64,000 nucleotides of DNA, taken from the NCBI GenBank assembly GCA_938048185.1, contig CALIVT010000030.1, positions 56,576 to 120,575 of the forward strand, read 5' to 3'. Origin of the DNA: an uncultured Arenicella sp. GTDB lineage: Bacteria; Pseudomonadota; Gammaproteobacteria; Arenicellales; Arenicellaceae. Below the pieces are notes generated by a model. That model saw nothing but the letters and a program-made list of their open reading frames with translations, was not told the DNA's origin and ran no database searches. The position numbers and the translations under genes are program-made. Shown piece after piece: positions 37,925 through 47,523 of the stretch; the stretch's first letter is position 1, and each line of letters opens with the position of its first letter.

Positions 37925-39805
37925 TTACCGTATTTCATAGACACTAACCTCATTTTGTGACCACCTGAGTTTAAATTTCTCGTCGCGTTTTTTAATGTGT
38001 TCAAGCAACTCAATTGGGTAATAGTATCTACTGGTTAACCATTGCTCTTTTTGCCAATGATTTGACAGTTCTCCAACTCTACTGTTTGACGCGGGCCGGG
38101 AGTTTACTATGAGTAGTTTGCCTGAATGGCGGTCTAAAGGATTATCGCTATAGTCGTTAAATGAGAAGTGTATAAATTTGTGGTCTCTGAAAAATTTACG
38201 CCTAGGGCTATAGTGCTTCGTCATCCCACTAACCATGTAGCCAGTCATTGGGTCAGTAAGTATCGTCTTTTGAGACTCGATTGTATCGAGAAAATCTAGC
38301 AGGTCTTTATACCCGTATGCGCTCAGACTGCGGTCTGACTTGGTAAGTGACGGCGTGCGACTAAAGTGCCACCCTCCCCACGTGTTCTTATATGGTGTCA
38401 ATAATAACGTTAGTGAGACAATAGGCACTGCGTATAAAGCTCTTTTTAGGCCTTGGGTACTCCTTACTTGTTTAACATAATGTAAAAACAGATCGGCTGC
38501 GACCATATGAATCGGGATGAGATAGCAGAGACGCCAAAGCGTTGTAGAGTTGTAATGACGTAAAAATAGATCGACAAAGAACGGATTTAGTATCGTGAAC
38601 ACAGGACTAAACATTGCGGCGATCACGAATAGATTATCTTTATACCGCTTTATATTTAACAAAAATAATAGGTAAACCAAAGCGCCCCATAGCGTGATAA
38701 CTTGCGCAAATTCTTTACCAAGATTTAAAACTGTCAGTTGAGGAAGGGGCCAGACTCCGGGGCCGAAATCCCATAATCGCCAATGAGCATTTGGTGCCCT
38801 AGCCATATTTTGAGAAGAGTAAAAATAAGCAAAGCCAAAGCCAAGCAAAGCGGTCGCAGCTATGACCCATACTTGACGGGTCGCGACTATTGGGAACCTA
38901 ATGCGTTTATGAACGCTCGCAATAGCCGCGCAGGCTGCTAGGCAAGCAGTCATTACCAGTATATACATCGCCTCTTGAACATGAATTGCCGCCGCGCAAA
39001 TCACCACCAAACCAATCACTAGATAATGTCCAACACTATTCAGGCTTAGTTTGTTATTAAAAATATGCAGCACACTCAATATGCCAAACATATACAACAC
39101 CATGTTTAACATGGTGGGCGCGAGCGTGTAATACCTTGAGTAAGCAAATATCGAAATGCCGAAATGTAAGAAGACAAATAATGTCGCAACACTTGCGATA
39201 GATGCGCGATTGGGATTTTCTTTGAATATTGACCGCGTAAAGAAGTAGCTCGCAATAAGGAATATAGTGCGATTGCTGAAGTCAATAATGTTGACCAGCT
39301 CAATTGTCGATACGGGAGCTATAAAATTGATGCAGGCAAGCAAGTGGTAGAAGACACCAGAACCTTGAAGCAAAAGTTCAGAAGGGTGTAACGATGGACC
39401 CAAGGAGTCAGATTTAATGTTTTTGAGTGCGAATTGGTAGCGTTCTAAGTGGGAGTAGAGGTCGGCGGGCACTTCGTTAAACGGGCCGACCGTAAATTGG
39501 TACACAAGTGAAATTAACGATAAGCCTAAGACTGGAACACAGTAGTCTTTATAGCTAATTATCCGCGGCTTATTCCGGTTCAATAGAATGCCTAACGATA
39601 CAACCAATGCTAGCGCTAAAGCTATTAATAGCTTGTTGGGCGTGATACCTAAATAATTGCTTCCGACAAAGTTTATAGTGAAAATACTATACGATATCGC
39701 AATCACACTAATGAATTGATCGGTCCTTAAGTTCAGTAAGCGGTGCGCAGCTAGGCCAGGTAAGCTGAGCCCTATGAAATATAGTAAAAAGAATAAGAGG
39801 GTCAC
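37925..39805 (-). CDS. Polytopic membrane protein, GT-C-like glycosyltransferase candidate
   Basis: A 626-residue integral membrane protein with roughly a dozen hydrophobic helices and a C-terminal soluble region of about 140 residues (SAYGYKDLLDFLDTIES onward). The first large loop has an acidic Asp-containing segment (FNEVPADLYSHLERYQFAL), as in GT-C glycosyltransferases that use polyprenyl-linked donors. No named family is recognised. It could be a glycosyltransferase or a chain polymerase. The start is GTG. It lies 3 bp after the sugar-transferase gene in a three-gene leftward operon. Confidence 0.65.
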   Translation of the reverse strand: MTLLFFLLYFIGLSLPGLAAHRLLNLRTDQFISVIAISYSIFTINFVGSNYLGITPNKLLIALALALVVSLGILLNRNKPRIISYKDYCVPVLGLSLISLVYQFTVGPFNEVPADLYSHLERYQFALKNIKSDSLGPSLHPSELLLQGSGVFYHLLACINFIAPVSTIELVNIIDFSNRTIFLIASYFFTRSIFKENPNRASIASVATLFVFLHFGISIFAYSRYYTLAPTMLNMVLYMFGILSVLHIFNNKLSLNSVGHYLVIGLVVICAAAIHVQEAMYILVMTACLAACAAIASVHKRIRFPIVATRQVWVIAATALLGFGFAYFYSSQNMARAPNAHWRLWDFGPGVWPLPQLTVLNLGKEFAQVITLWGALVYLLFLLNIKRYKDNLFVIAAMFSPVFTILNPFFVDLFLRHYNSTTLWRLCYLIPIHMVAADLFLHYVKQVRSTQGLKRALYAVPIVSLTLLLTPYKNTWGGWHFSRTPSLTKSDRSLSAYGYKDLLDFLDTIESQKTILTDPMTGYMVSGMTKHYSPRRKFFRDHKFIHFSFNDYSDNPLDRHSGKLLIVNSRPASNSRVGELSNHWQKEQWLTSRYYYPIELLEHIKKRDEKFKLRWSQNEVSVYEIR

Positions 39806-39808
39806 TGA

Positions 39809-41125
39809 CTAGCGTCCACTGCGGCTCATAGTCACTAGAACAGTACGCAATACAATGTTGAGATCTAATATGAGGGAGTAGTTCTTGATGTAATAAAGGT
39901 CATATTGCAATTTCTTTAAAGCGTCTTCTTTCGACGCCCCATAAGGGTAACAAACCTGAGCCCAGCCCGACAATCCAGGTTTAACAAGGTGGCGCAAGTC
40001 GTAGTAAGGAATTTCCTTAGTGAGTTCGCCAGTAAACTCGGGCCGCTCAGGTCGAGGTCCAATAAGGCTCATTTCACCTTTTAAAATATTCCAGCATTGT
40101 GGGAGCTCGTCAATTCTCGTTGCCCTTAAAAATCTGCCTAGAGGGAATACTCTAGGATCATTTTTTGACGCCCACCGCGGTCCTTTTTCTTCCGCATCTG
40201 TACGCATTGTCCGAAATTTAAAAAGAGTGAATGTTCGCCCTTGGAGTCCTACTCTGGTTTGTGAGAACAGGCTAGGGCCCTTAGAAGAAATTTTTATTAA
40301 TATAGCAGTCAAGATGCATAGTGGAAATGTGATGACTAGTAGAGTCAGCGCAGTTACGATATCGAAAAAGCGTTTTAAGCGCGTTGTAATGGTGCTGTGC
40401 AGCATCTTGAACCCATCAGCTCTAATGATCCAATTGTTATTAATTTCATTAACTGGAACTAGGAATAAAAAGCTCTCGATAAAGTCAGACAGTGAAAATA
40501 TTGGTATACCGTTTAACCTAGCGTCAATTAACGACAACTGCTCGCTGTCACTAGAAACATGATCGGGAGTCATCACTATGGCATCATAATCTTCTACATT
40601 GACCAATAACGGTAGGTAGTCTAAAGTGAAGCCATGGATGCTATCTTCCATGGCTAGCTGAAGATTTCTCTGCTTTTTCATTGCTCCAACAATAGCTATT
40701 TTTCGTTGGTCGTTATCCATTCGAAATAACTCATTGCAAATTAGCCTAATCAGAATCGAGGCTACGCCGAATATTAGTATCGCGGCGGGAAAAACTCCTC
40801 GCCCAAAAAGTGACGTAAAGTTCTCGGGTCCTGATAAATAGATAAAAATGGTACAGGGTGCCGCTGAAGCTAATACAGTAAAAAATGTCCGCAGTGGAAG
40901 CTTAGGCTTTTCTATCAACGCATAGCTGGTATAGGCGTTACCTAAAAATAAGGACGCCACTATGATTAGGTTCAACCCAATGTATTCGAAACTAAAGAAG
41001 TCTGGTTCCGAGTCTAACCGGTAGAGTGACGCTAGATAAAAAGCAAGCGCTAGTGCTACTGTATCCAATAGAAAGACAACAAACTTGTGCAAGGGCTTAT
41101 AGATCCCTAAGAAAGACTTTCGCAT
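39809..41125 (-). CDS. Undecaprenyl-phosphate sugar phosphotransferase (WbaP/WcaJ type)
   Basis: A 438-residue polyprenyl glycosylphosphotransferase that starts glycan assembly by moving a sugar-phosphate to undecaprenyl phosphate. Four N-terminal membrane helices and a CoA-binding-like middle domain (RKIAIVGAMKKQRNL) precede a fifth hydrophobic segment (FFDIVTALTLLVITFPLCIL) and the catalytic PglC-like domain: LFSQTRVGLQGRTFTLFKFRTM, then ATRIDELPQCWNILKGEMSLIGPRPERPEF. The DE pair in RIDELPQ is catalytic. Middle gene of a leftward operon with the aminotransferase upstream. Confidence 0.94.
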   Translation of the reverse strand: MRKSFLGIYKPLHKFVVFLLDTVALALAFYLASLYRLDSEPDFFSFEYIGLNLIIVASLFLGNAYTSYALIEKPKLPLRTFFTVLASAAPCTIFIYLSGPENFTSLFGRGVFPAAILIFGVASILIRLICNELFRMDNDQRKIAIVGAMKKQRNLQLAMEDSIHGFTLDYLPLLVNVEDYDAIVMTPDHVSSDSEQLSLIDARLNGIPIFSLSDFIESFLFLVPVNEINNNWIIRADGFKMLHSTITTRLKRFFDIVTALTLLVITFPLCILTAILIKISSKGPSLFSQTRVGLQGRTFTLFKFRTMRTDAEEKGPRWASKNDPRVFPLGRFLRATRIDELPQCWNILKGEMSLIGPRPERPEFTGELTKEIPYYDLRHLVKPGLSGWAQVCYPYGASKEDALKKLQYDLYYIKNYSLILDLNIVLRTVLVTMSRSGR

Positions 41126-41137
41126 GTAACTAGGAAT

Positions 41138-42268
41138 CTAAGTGCTTACAGATTGATTAACTGCTCTAGCAATGTCTTCGATTTGTCTGCTTTCTAGGTA
41201 GGGGTGCATTGGTAGGCTTACGATATGATTTGCAATCTTTTCGCTTACAGGGAAGTCGCCCTTCTGGTAACCTAAGTGCTGAAAAGCGGTTGATAGGTGA
41301 ATTGGTATGGGGTAGAAAATAGCGGTTGGAATATTTACAGATGCGAGATCTCTAGTTAAACGCGCCCTATTTTTCACCTGGATAGAATATTGCGCCCAAA
41401 CACTTCCCTGATTATGTGGGATCGTTGGTGTTTTTACTTGCTCGCAAAGTAACGTGCCGTATTGTTTAGCTACATTATTTCTGAGCTGAATCTCCATGTC
41501 GTAAAATTTTAGTTTCTCTATTAGAATTGCAGCTTGAATCGTGTCCATTCTCGCGTTTAACCCTATTCTTTTGTTGTCATATTTGTCTCCCTCGGTGGAT
41601 TGACCATGAACTCTAAGAGATTTCATCATCTTGTAAAGCTCCTCGTCATTCGTGAATATCGCACCGCCGTCACCATAACAACCGAGAGGCTTTGCTGGAT
41701 AAAAGCTAGTTGCCCCGACATGCGCAAGTCCACAAGCTTTTTTGCCATGAAATGGCGCGCCAAAAGATTGAGCTGAATCCTCAATCACGAAAAGTTGATG
41801 CTTATCCGCAACACTATTGATTTTATTGAAATCAGCTGCAATACCAAATAAATTTACCGGCATAATCGCTTTCGGCCTTAGAGATCCATGGGATTTCACA
41901 TCAGATATTTTCCTCTCTAGGTCAATCGGGTCTAGGTTGTATGTTTCAGGGTCTATATCTACGAACACTGGAGTTGCACCAATTAAAGATATGGCTTCGG
42001 CTGACGCGAAGAAAGTGAACGGAGTGGTAAATACCGCGTCGCCTTTGGTAAGCCCTCTGGCCATAAGAGGTAACACTAGTGCATCTGTGCCGCTTGAGCA
42101 GGCGAGTACGTGTTTCACTCCTATGTAGTCTGCAAGAGCTGATTCTAAAATTGCGACTTCAGGCCCCATTATATATTGGCCGTGGTCTAGCACGGCATGA
42201 ATAGCATGATCTATAGCACTTTTGTGGATGTTGTATTGTGCTCCTAGATTTATAAACGGAATTGTCAT
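41138..42268 (-). CDS. DegT/DnrJ/EryC1/StrS sugar aminotransferase
   Basis: A 376-residue PLP-dependent aminotransferase acting on a nucleotide-linked keto-sugar. MTIPFINLGAQYNIHKSAIDHAI starts the fold, ACSSGTDALVLPLMARGLTKGD binds PLP phosphate, FVIEDSAQSFGAPFHGKKACG has the conserved Asp and Gln, and the PLP lysine is in TSFYPAKPLGCYGDGGA. GLNARMDTIQAAIL is also family-typical. It heads the operon with the sugar transferase, so it may make the first, amino-sugar, residue transferred to the lipid carrier. Confidence 0.93.
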   Translation of the reverse strand: MTIPFINLGAQYNIHKSAIDHAIHAVLDHGQYIMGPEVAILESALADYIGVKHVLACSSGTDALVLPLMARGLTKGDAVFTTPFTFFASAEAISLIGATPVFVDIDPETYNLDPIDLERKISDVKSHGSLRPKAIMPVNLFGIAADFNKINSVADKHQLFVIEDSAQSFGAPFHGKKACGLAHVGATSFYPAKPLGCYGDGGAIFTNDEELYKMMKSLRVHGQSTEGDKYDNKRIGLNARMDTIQAAILIEKLKFYDMEIQLRNNVAKQYGTLLCEQVKTPTIPHNQGSVWAQYSIQVKNRARLTRDLASVNIPTAIFYPIPIHLSTAFQHLGYQKGDFPVSEKIANHIVSLPMHPYLESRQIEDIARAVNQSVST

Positions 42269-42680
42269 TCTTACTGTCGTATTGAGTATAAACGTTGGAA
42301 TAAAATGTCTAAGCTGAAATTAGAGAAGAAAGATGGACTTAGATAATGGCTCCTCCAAAAATCAGACTAGCCTATCAGGCTTCTCTGCGTCGAGAGACTA
42401 TTTTAGCCTCTAGCTTTCTTGACTGGCGTTTAAACTCAAAACTTGGTGGGAGTAGTAGGCTTAGACAAAATCGAGGCACGTAGGCTCGTTGTACACTAGG
42501 TTTTAAAGGGCTCAGTCTTGATTTTTTTAAAGTCGGAAAACACGTTATAAAAAAACCGCAAATGGTTTTATAAGCCATTTGCGGTTCATGCTTTCCAGCC
42601 TCTGAGGGCGAGATTACGTTTTTTCCCTTTATATTCGGGGCGCATTCAATGTTATCTGGTCTTAATGCGCATGTATAAAA
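42269..42680. other. Intergenic region before the DegT operon, mostly empty
   Basis: About 410 bp. It holds the terminator of the small secreted-protein gene (42548-42586) and presumably the promoter of the leftward DegT operon near 42270-42330. The 67-aa ORF in the track begins inside the terminator stem and is not supported. Confidence 0.6.
42548..42586 (-). terminator. Intrinsic terminator of the small secreted-protein gene
   Basis: AACCGCAAATGG (42554-42565) pairs perfectly with CCATTTGCGGTT (42575-42586). Read on the minus strand, the 12-bp stem is followed by a T-run (GCGGTTTTTTTATAACG). It lies about 95 bp past the stop of the gene at 42681-43025. Confidence 0.92.
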
Positions 42681-43025
42681 TTAGCCCGCTAGGAACATAT
42701 TTCTTACTTCACATGTTGGACTAGCATTCTGAGAGCGGATGAAAATATCCGACCCGCCAGCAAATGCTGTTAGCGCCATTGCATAGTAGTTTTTGAATTG
42801 AGTGTTTTCGGCTCGAACAACCATGAAATTTGATGCAGCAGTACAGCCAGTGTCGCGGACGTCTAGGCCATCGAACGAAAGGAATAGATCCCCGCCATCG
42901 TTTATAAGTACACGAGCCAACGTGCCGGTACAAGACTGGGTACTTGATACACACATAGCGTTTGCTGCACCCGCAACTGTTAGACTAGATACCATTGTCA
43001 AAGCGACTAAAGTTTTTCTTAACAT
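42681..43025 (-). CDS. Small secreted cysteine-containing protein, possibly SubB/PltB-like OB fold
   Basis: A 114-residue protein with a clear signal peptide (LRKTLVALTMVSSLTVAGAANA) and a mature part of about 90 residues with four cysteines (MCVSSTQSC, GCTAAS, PTCEV). The segment FKNYYAMALTAFAGGSDIFIR resembles the helix and following strand of AB5-toxin B subunits of the SubB/PltB type and related secreted proteins, but similarity is faint and no A subunit is nearby. It has its own terminator and sits alone inside the polysaccharide island. Function unknown. Confidence 0.7.
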   Translation of the reverse strand: MLRKTLVALTMVSSLTVAGAANAMCVSSTQSCTGTLARVLINDGGDLFLSFDGLDVRDTGCTAASNFMVVRAENTQFKNYYAMALTAFAGGSDIFIRSQNASPTCEVRNMFLAG

Positions 43026-43611
43026 AATTTATCCTGAAAGTAATGAGATCGTTTTTTAAGGTCCTAAATATTTAGACCAGATTTTATTGATTGGCAAGCG
43101 AGACATCAACGTTCGCTCGGCGTACTATGACAACCTTATTAAATAAAAAAGTAAATGTGTTTTTTTATTTAATTTAGCCACCCGTTTACAATTTTAGCCT
43201 CTGGTTCAGTTAAAATCAAATTAATAAACGGGCAGAAGGCTGACATACAATGCCGGTCGTTAATTAGATGTAGAGTGCCAGAAATTGCCACGCCTTAACT
43301 TATTGATTTTTATTGATAATGTCTATTTGAATTAGTGGTGAAGCGTAACTAATTAGATCAAAATTTAGCTTAGAGTATATTAGTCATATTTTGTGACAAG
43401 TTTTGCAGTCAGCGACGTCGTGCTGATTATTCAACCGTGTGACCCAAATATAGTTGTTGTGTTGATATACAAAATAAGTATTATGCGGGCTTTCAAAGGT
43501 TGTTGGAAACTTGATCAGACAGTTGATTATTAGTGGTACTTTTTAGTTGAAAACCATTAAATCTAGACTTTCCACACGCTAACTTAAAAAGTTTGGACTA
43601 TTAAATAGAGC
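43026..43611. other. AT-rich 586-bp divergent region with inverted repeats
   Basis: No supported ORF. GGTCCTAAATATTTAGACC (43060-43078) is a near-palindrome about 35 bp upstream of the small secreted-protein start, placed like an operator. ATTAAATAAAAAA (43138-43150) pairs with TTTTTTATTTAAT (43161-43173), an all-AT 13-bp stem that could stop transcription in either direction. The remaining DNA is strongly AT-rich and presumably holds the promoter of the acetyltransferase operon. Confidence 0.5.
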
Positions 43612-44238
43612 ATGTCATTAAATTTTGTCGATGGAAAAATAGGTTGTAACGCTTCAATTGCTGAGAACGTAGTAATCGGTGAAGGCGCAAGTAATAAAAG
43701 CGCGCTCTCGCAAGTTGGAGACAACTGCACAATAAGGTCTAATAGTATTTTATATCACTCGGTGAAAGTGGGTGACTACTTTCAAACAGGCCACAATGTG
43801 GTTGTTCGAGAGAAAACAATAATTGGCAATCATGTGGTGCTTGGGACCAACACCGTTGTTGACGGAAATGTAGAAATAGGTGATTTCGTTAAAATTGAAA
43901 CGAATTGTTATATACCTACACACGTTAAAATCGGCTCACGAGTCTTCTTCGGGCCGGGCGTGATTTTAACTAACGATAAGCTGCCGTTGAAACAGCGAGC
44001 AAGCTACGAACCCATCGGTCCAATAATTGAAGACGGAGTGACCCTCGGCGCTGGAGTTATCGTTATGCCCGGCGTTACGATAGGTGAGGGTAGCTTTGTG
44101 GCCGCTGGCGCTATTGTAACTAAAGACGTTACACCGCAATCTTTTGTGATCGGTAAAGCTGCGAGCTCTCAAAATGCTCCTGAAATCCTAAAGGAAAAAA
44201 ATATCGCCCTTTCATGGATGAAGTATATAGATGAATAA
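43612..44238 (+). CDS. WbpD-like left-handed beta-helix N-acetyltransferase
   Basis: A 208-residue hexapeptide-repeat acyltransferase. Repeats such as IAENVVIGEGA, VGDNCTIRSNSIL, IGNHVVLGTNTVVDGNVEIGDFVKIE and GVTLGAGVIVMPGVTIGEGSFVAAGAIV form a left-handed beta helix. It resembles WbpD/WlbB, which acetylate the 3-amino group of UDP-GlcNAc(3N)A using acetyl-CoA. The next two genes are WbpB- and WbpE-like, supporting that role. It overlaps the following gene by 8 bases. Confidence 0.88.
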   Translation: MSLNFVDGKIGCNASIAENVVIGEGASNKSALSQVGDNCTIRSNSILYHSVKVGDYFQTGHNVVVREKTIIGNHVVLGTNTVVDGNVEIGDFVKIETNCYIPTHVKIGSRVFFGPGVILTNDKLPLKQRASYEPIGPIIEDGVTLGAGVIVMPGVTIGEGSFVAAGAIVTKDVTPQSFVIGKAASSQNAPEILKEKNIALSWMKYIDE

Positions 44239-45250
44239 ATTAAAAATAGGTATTGTGGGTTGTGGTAAGCAGGCGCCGAAACATATTTCAGGACTGTTAT
44301 CTGCGACCAATGCAAAGGTAAGCATTGTCGTCGCTGACCTAAGCCAAGATGCGGCTAGAGACCTTGCAGAGAAATTCGATGTAGAACTCGCCGACTCAGT
44401 AGACTCTTTATTCGAAATGGCTGACATTGATGCTATTGATGTCTGCACACCTGTTCCTTTTCACTATGATCTTTGTTTGCGTTCCATGCGTTTAGGCAAG
44501 CACATATTTTGTGAGAAGCCGCTGGTAACTAGTCTTGAGCAAGCGCAAGAATTGGAACGAGTCAGAGCAGAGCAAGATGTTGTTGGAATGGTTGGCTATT
44601 TGTATCGCTTCGCTCCTATGTTGTCTTCGTTCAAAGGATATTTAGCGAATAAGGCATTTAGTTCTTCTTTCGGTGAGCCGTTGGTTGCAAACTTTAGGAT
44701 TGGCGGGCGAGGTTCGCACCAAGTTTGGAAACATAAGAAAGAAACTGGAGGTGGCGCGATTAATGAAATGCTTGTGCACATGCTTGATCTTGCGATGTGG
44801 TATTTCGGTCCCCCAGATACTTTAGACGTTTTATATTGTGACCAATTGCTTCCCTCACGCATAATTGGTGGCGAGTTAGCTGAGGTAGACGCAGAAGATA
44901 TCGTCCAAGTTAAACTTACAACGCAGTCAGGAGTCTTGGTCAATATTCAAGCTGACATGTTGACTCCTAGCTTCACTCAATTTGTAGAAGTTCAGGGTAC
45001 TAAGGGTACTTTTTGTGGTTCTATTCAGCCCACCTATAATTCTTACTTGTTTTTAGAGGAGAAATTTGAAGACTTCAATAAAGGTATGAATAAACTAGAG
45101 AGCAAACCGTCTAACTTGTTTGAAATACAAATGGGACAGTTTGTCGACTCGATTATTGATCGTAATAATTCCGTCTCCTCAACCATCGAGGATTCAGTTA
45201 ACCTAATAAGGGTCATGGACCAAATCAATACGCACAGCTATGAACATTAA
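44231..45250 (+). CDS. WbpB-like nucleotide-sugar 3-dehydrogenase (Gfo/Idh/MocA)
   Basis: A 339-residue oxidoreductase: KIGIVGCGKQAPKHISGLL for NAD, IDVCTPVPFHYDLCLRSMRLGKHIFCEKPLVTS with the EKP motif, and a C-terminal GGGAINEMLVHMLDLAMWYFG containing the conserved His. Placed between WbpD-like and WbpE-like genes, it most likely oxidises C3 of UDP-GlcNAc uronic acid (or UDP-GlcNAc) to a 3-keto sugar for transamination. It overlaps both neighbours by 8 and 11 bases. Confidence 0.88.
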   Translation: MNKLKIGIVGCGKQAPKHISGLLSATNAKVSIVVADLSQDAARDLAEKFDVELADSVDSLFEMADIDAIDVCTPVPFHYDLCLRSMRLGKHIFCEKPLVTSLEQAQELERVRAEQDVVGMVGYLYRFAPMLSSFKGYLANKAFSSSFGEPLVANFRIGGRGSHQVWKHKKETGGGAINEMLVHMLDLAMWYFGPPDTLDVLYCDQLLPSRIIGGELAEVDAEDIVQVKLTTQSGVLVNIQADMLTPSFTQFVEVQGTKGTFCGSIQPTYNSYLFLEEKFEDFNKGMNKLESKPSNLFEIQMGQFVDSIIDRNNSVSSTIEDSVNLIRVMDQINTHSYEH

Positions 45251-46337
45251 TATTGCCGAGATAAAACTTACTAAAGAAGAGATTAACGCCGCGATTGGTG
45301 TACTTGAATCTGGCGGCTTGCGCCAAGGCCCTCATTGCGCTGCGTTTGAAAAAGAATTCGCAGAGTATGTAGGCACCTCTTATTGTTTGACTAATGCCAA
45401 TGGCTCCGCAGCATTGCACATGGCCTACGAAGCAATTCTAGAGCCAGGCGATGAAGTGCTTGTTCCTTCATTTACGTTTATCGCCACCGCCAGCATGTTG
45501 GAATTTGTTGGTGCTAAGCCAATTATCTGCGATGTTGACCCAGACACCTTTCTTTTAGACTTAGATAGCGCGGCCCAGAAAATAACCGCCAAAACTAAGG
45601 CTATTTCTTTTGTACATTTATTTGGTAATAGTGGTGATATCGACCAGGTATTAGCGTTTGCTGCGAAGCATGACTTAAAAGTCATATGGGACAGTGCACA
45701 AGCCCATGGTACTGAATACAAAGGCAAAGATATCGGAGCATATGACGGTCTTGTTTGTTGGTCTTTTTATCCGTCTAAGAACATGTTTGTCGGTGAAGGC
45801 GGTATGGTCTCGACAAAAGACAAAGACCTTTATCAGCACATGATGAACTTTCGTCAGCACGGAGCAACCGGTAAGTATTTGCACACCCAGCTTGGTTTGA
45901 ATTATCGAATGACGGATGTCGAAGCCGCAATTGGGCGCGAACAGCTCAAGCGGTTGCCGACCATGATTGCGACGCGCCGAGCTAATGCGGCTGTTTTGCG
46001 CGCTGGGTTAGAGGGGGTGCCAGGTTTGAAGGTGCAAGCGCAGACTGAAAACAGTTCTCACTCTTACCATCAATTTTGTATCACACTTGATCCGAAAGTA
46101 GCGAAGCTTAATCGTGATCAATTTGCTGAAGCGCTTTCAGAGAAGGGTATCTCGAGCGGTATACACTACCCTCGAGGCTTGCACCAGCAACCAATCTTCA
46201 TGGAAAAATACGGTACACAGTCATTACCTGTCACTGAATGGTTAAGCGAAAATATTATCGCTTTACCAGTGCATCACGGGATGACTGTCGATGAAGCCGC
46301 GTATGTTGTAACTGCGATCAAGGAAATTTTACTTTAG
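45240..46337 (+). CDS. WbpE-like 3-keto-sugar aminotransferase (DegT family)
   Basis: A 365-residue PLP aminotransferase. LTNANGSAALHMAYEAILEPGDEV binds the PLP phosphate, VIWDSAQAHGTEYKGKDIG has the conserved Asp, and the PLP lysine is in WSFYPSKNMFVGEGGMV. LNYRMTDVEAAIG is also typical. With the upstream dehydrogenase and acetyltransferase it would convert a UDP-3-keto sugar to the 3-amino and then 3-acetamido form. The pathway's UDP-GlcNAc 6-dehydrogenase (WbpA) is not in the window. Confidence 0.9.
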   Translation: MNINIAEIKLTKEEINAAIGVLESGGLRQGPHCAAFEKEFAEYVGTSYCLTNANGSAALHMAYEAILEPGDEVLVPSFTFIATASMLEFVGAKPIICDVDPDTFLLDLDSAAQKITAKTKAISFVHLFGNSGDIDQVLAFAAKHDLKVIWDSAQAHGTEYKGKDIGAYDGLVCWSFYPSKNMFVGEGGMVSTKDKDLYQHMMNFRQHGATGKYLHTQLGLNYRMTDVEAAIGREQLKRLPTMIATRRANAAVLRAGLEGVPGLKVQAQTENSSHSYHQFCITLDPKVAKLNRDQFAEALSEKGISSGIHYPRGLHQQPIFMEKYGTQSLPVTEWLSENIIALPVHHGMTVDEAAYVVTAIKEILL

Positions 46338-46357
46338 TTGACGTTAAGACAAGTCTG

Positions 46358-46388
46358 TTTGGTGTCTAACTATTGGTTAGGCACCAAA
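46358..46388 (+). terminator. Hairpin after the wbp-like operon
   Basis: TTTGGTGTCTAAC (46358-46370) pairs with GTTAGGCACCAAA (46376-46388) around TATTG, 13 bp with one G-T wobble. It lies 21 bp past the operon stop. It is not followed by a clear T-run, so it may protect the 3' end or terminate weakly. Confidence 0.6.
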
Positions 46389-46634
46389 TCTAAGAAAATT
46401 TACCTTACTAAGATGGGTCTAAATAATTGTTTTTATTGAGTTTTTTATTAAATTGTATTGCGCGCTTGCTGATTATCTTAAGATAGATTTCTAAGAGACG
46501 ATCGAGCGATTACTACTTCAGTAGCCCCATCTTCAGCCACAAAAATCGTTGAAAAAGCGATTCACGTGTTGTGGGTCTATAAACACATTAACCCAAGCGG
46601 CCTTTGCCCATCGATCTTAAGCTGGTCATTCTCA

Positions 46635-47523
46635 CTACAAGCACACCATCGACACTTTACTGCCTCCATGCTCGATTGGAAAACAAAGGTCATTGGAGTC
46701 ACTGATCGAAAAGTTCAAAACATAATCGTCACCTGAGACACCGTCTCCATTGCCGTCCAAACCTCGACCAAATATATCCGTAATGACCGTAGGCGCACTG
46801 CTACCACAAACTAATAAGCTGTAGTCACTTGCAGGTAAAGACTGACCATTATTCAAATCTAGCCGAGTGAATAACCCACTATCAGAATAGCCCGCCTTAT
46901 CGATCACAACGACAATATCATCACCCTGCAAACCTAATAAACAAGCATTCGATGAATTGCTTTCAATTACACCATCTAGCCCGGGTCGAATTAGACGGTA
47001 AAGTGTCTCGTCACTCACATCACCTATCACTGCAGCATCGCCTGGTGGGTTAAATACATTCATCGAAAACCGCACTCTGAACAAAGGTTGGGCATTATTA
47101 GAATTGCCGCCCTCGCGCAGGTCCCTGTTGCTATTACCAATGCGCACACCAACTATTTCAACAGGCTGATTTTCCCCGACAAATTCGAAAGCGCCTACGT
47201 CGCAAATATTGCCCCGAATCACGCCGCGCTGATCGAGCTGTTCGCAGCTAGCTGGGTCGCCGCTATTGCGCGCTGGGCTGTTTACTTTAATAGCGTGAGT
47301 CTGTGCTAAGCCGCCATTATCAGCCAATGGCTCTAACTCCGGATCAACTGACCGAGCATTAGTAATACATCGACTGGCTTCGATAATGCTATCAGGGCCG
47401 GCAATAAACGTACCTCTTCGACTACAGCCACTGCCATTGATCGTATTCGTAATAATGCTATTGGTTAGCACTACGGTGACATCGGGTCTCGCTCCGATGC
47501 CACCGTCTCTTGAACTACTGCTC
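46635..47523 (-). pseudogene. 5'-truncated beta-helix (choice-of-anchor Q) surface-protein remnant
   Basis: The frame encodes the end of a right-handed beta-helix (LTNSIITNTINGSGC) and a choice-of-anchor Q segment (DPELEPLADNGGLAQTHA, DQRGVIRGNICDVGAFEF). An Ig-like C-terminal module follows (GLDGVIESNSSNACLLGLQG...SLLVCGS...DYVLNF) ending CFPIEHGGSKVSMVCL. Such proteins normally have a signal peptide and hundreds of residues before this point. Here the open frame reaches only 47540 and its homology starts about 15 bp after the stop of the neighbouring FG-GAP gene. The ORF-track start (GTG 47471) is internal. I read it as a gene whose 5' part was deleted. Confidence 0.75.

Noticed and set aside
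42375-42578. 67-aa minus-strand ORF
   Set aside because: Starts inside the perfect terminator hairpin and has no supporting features.
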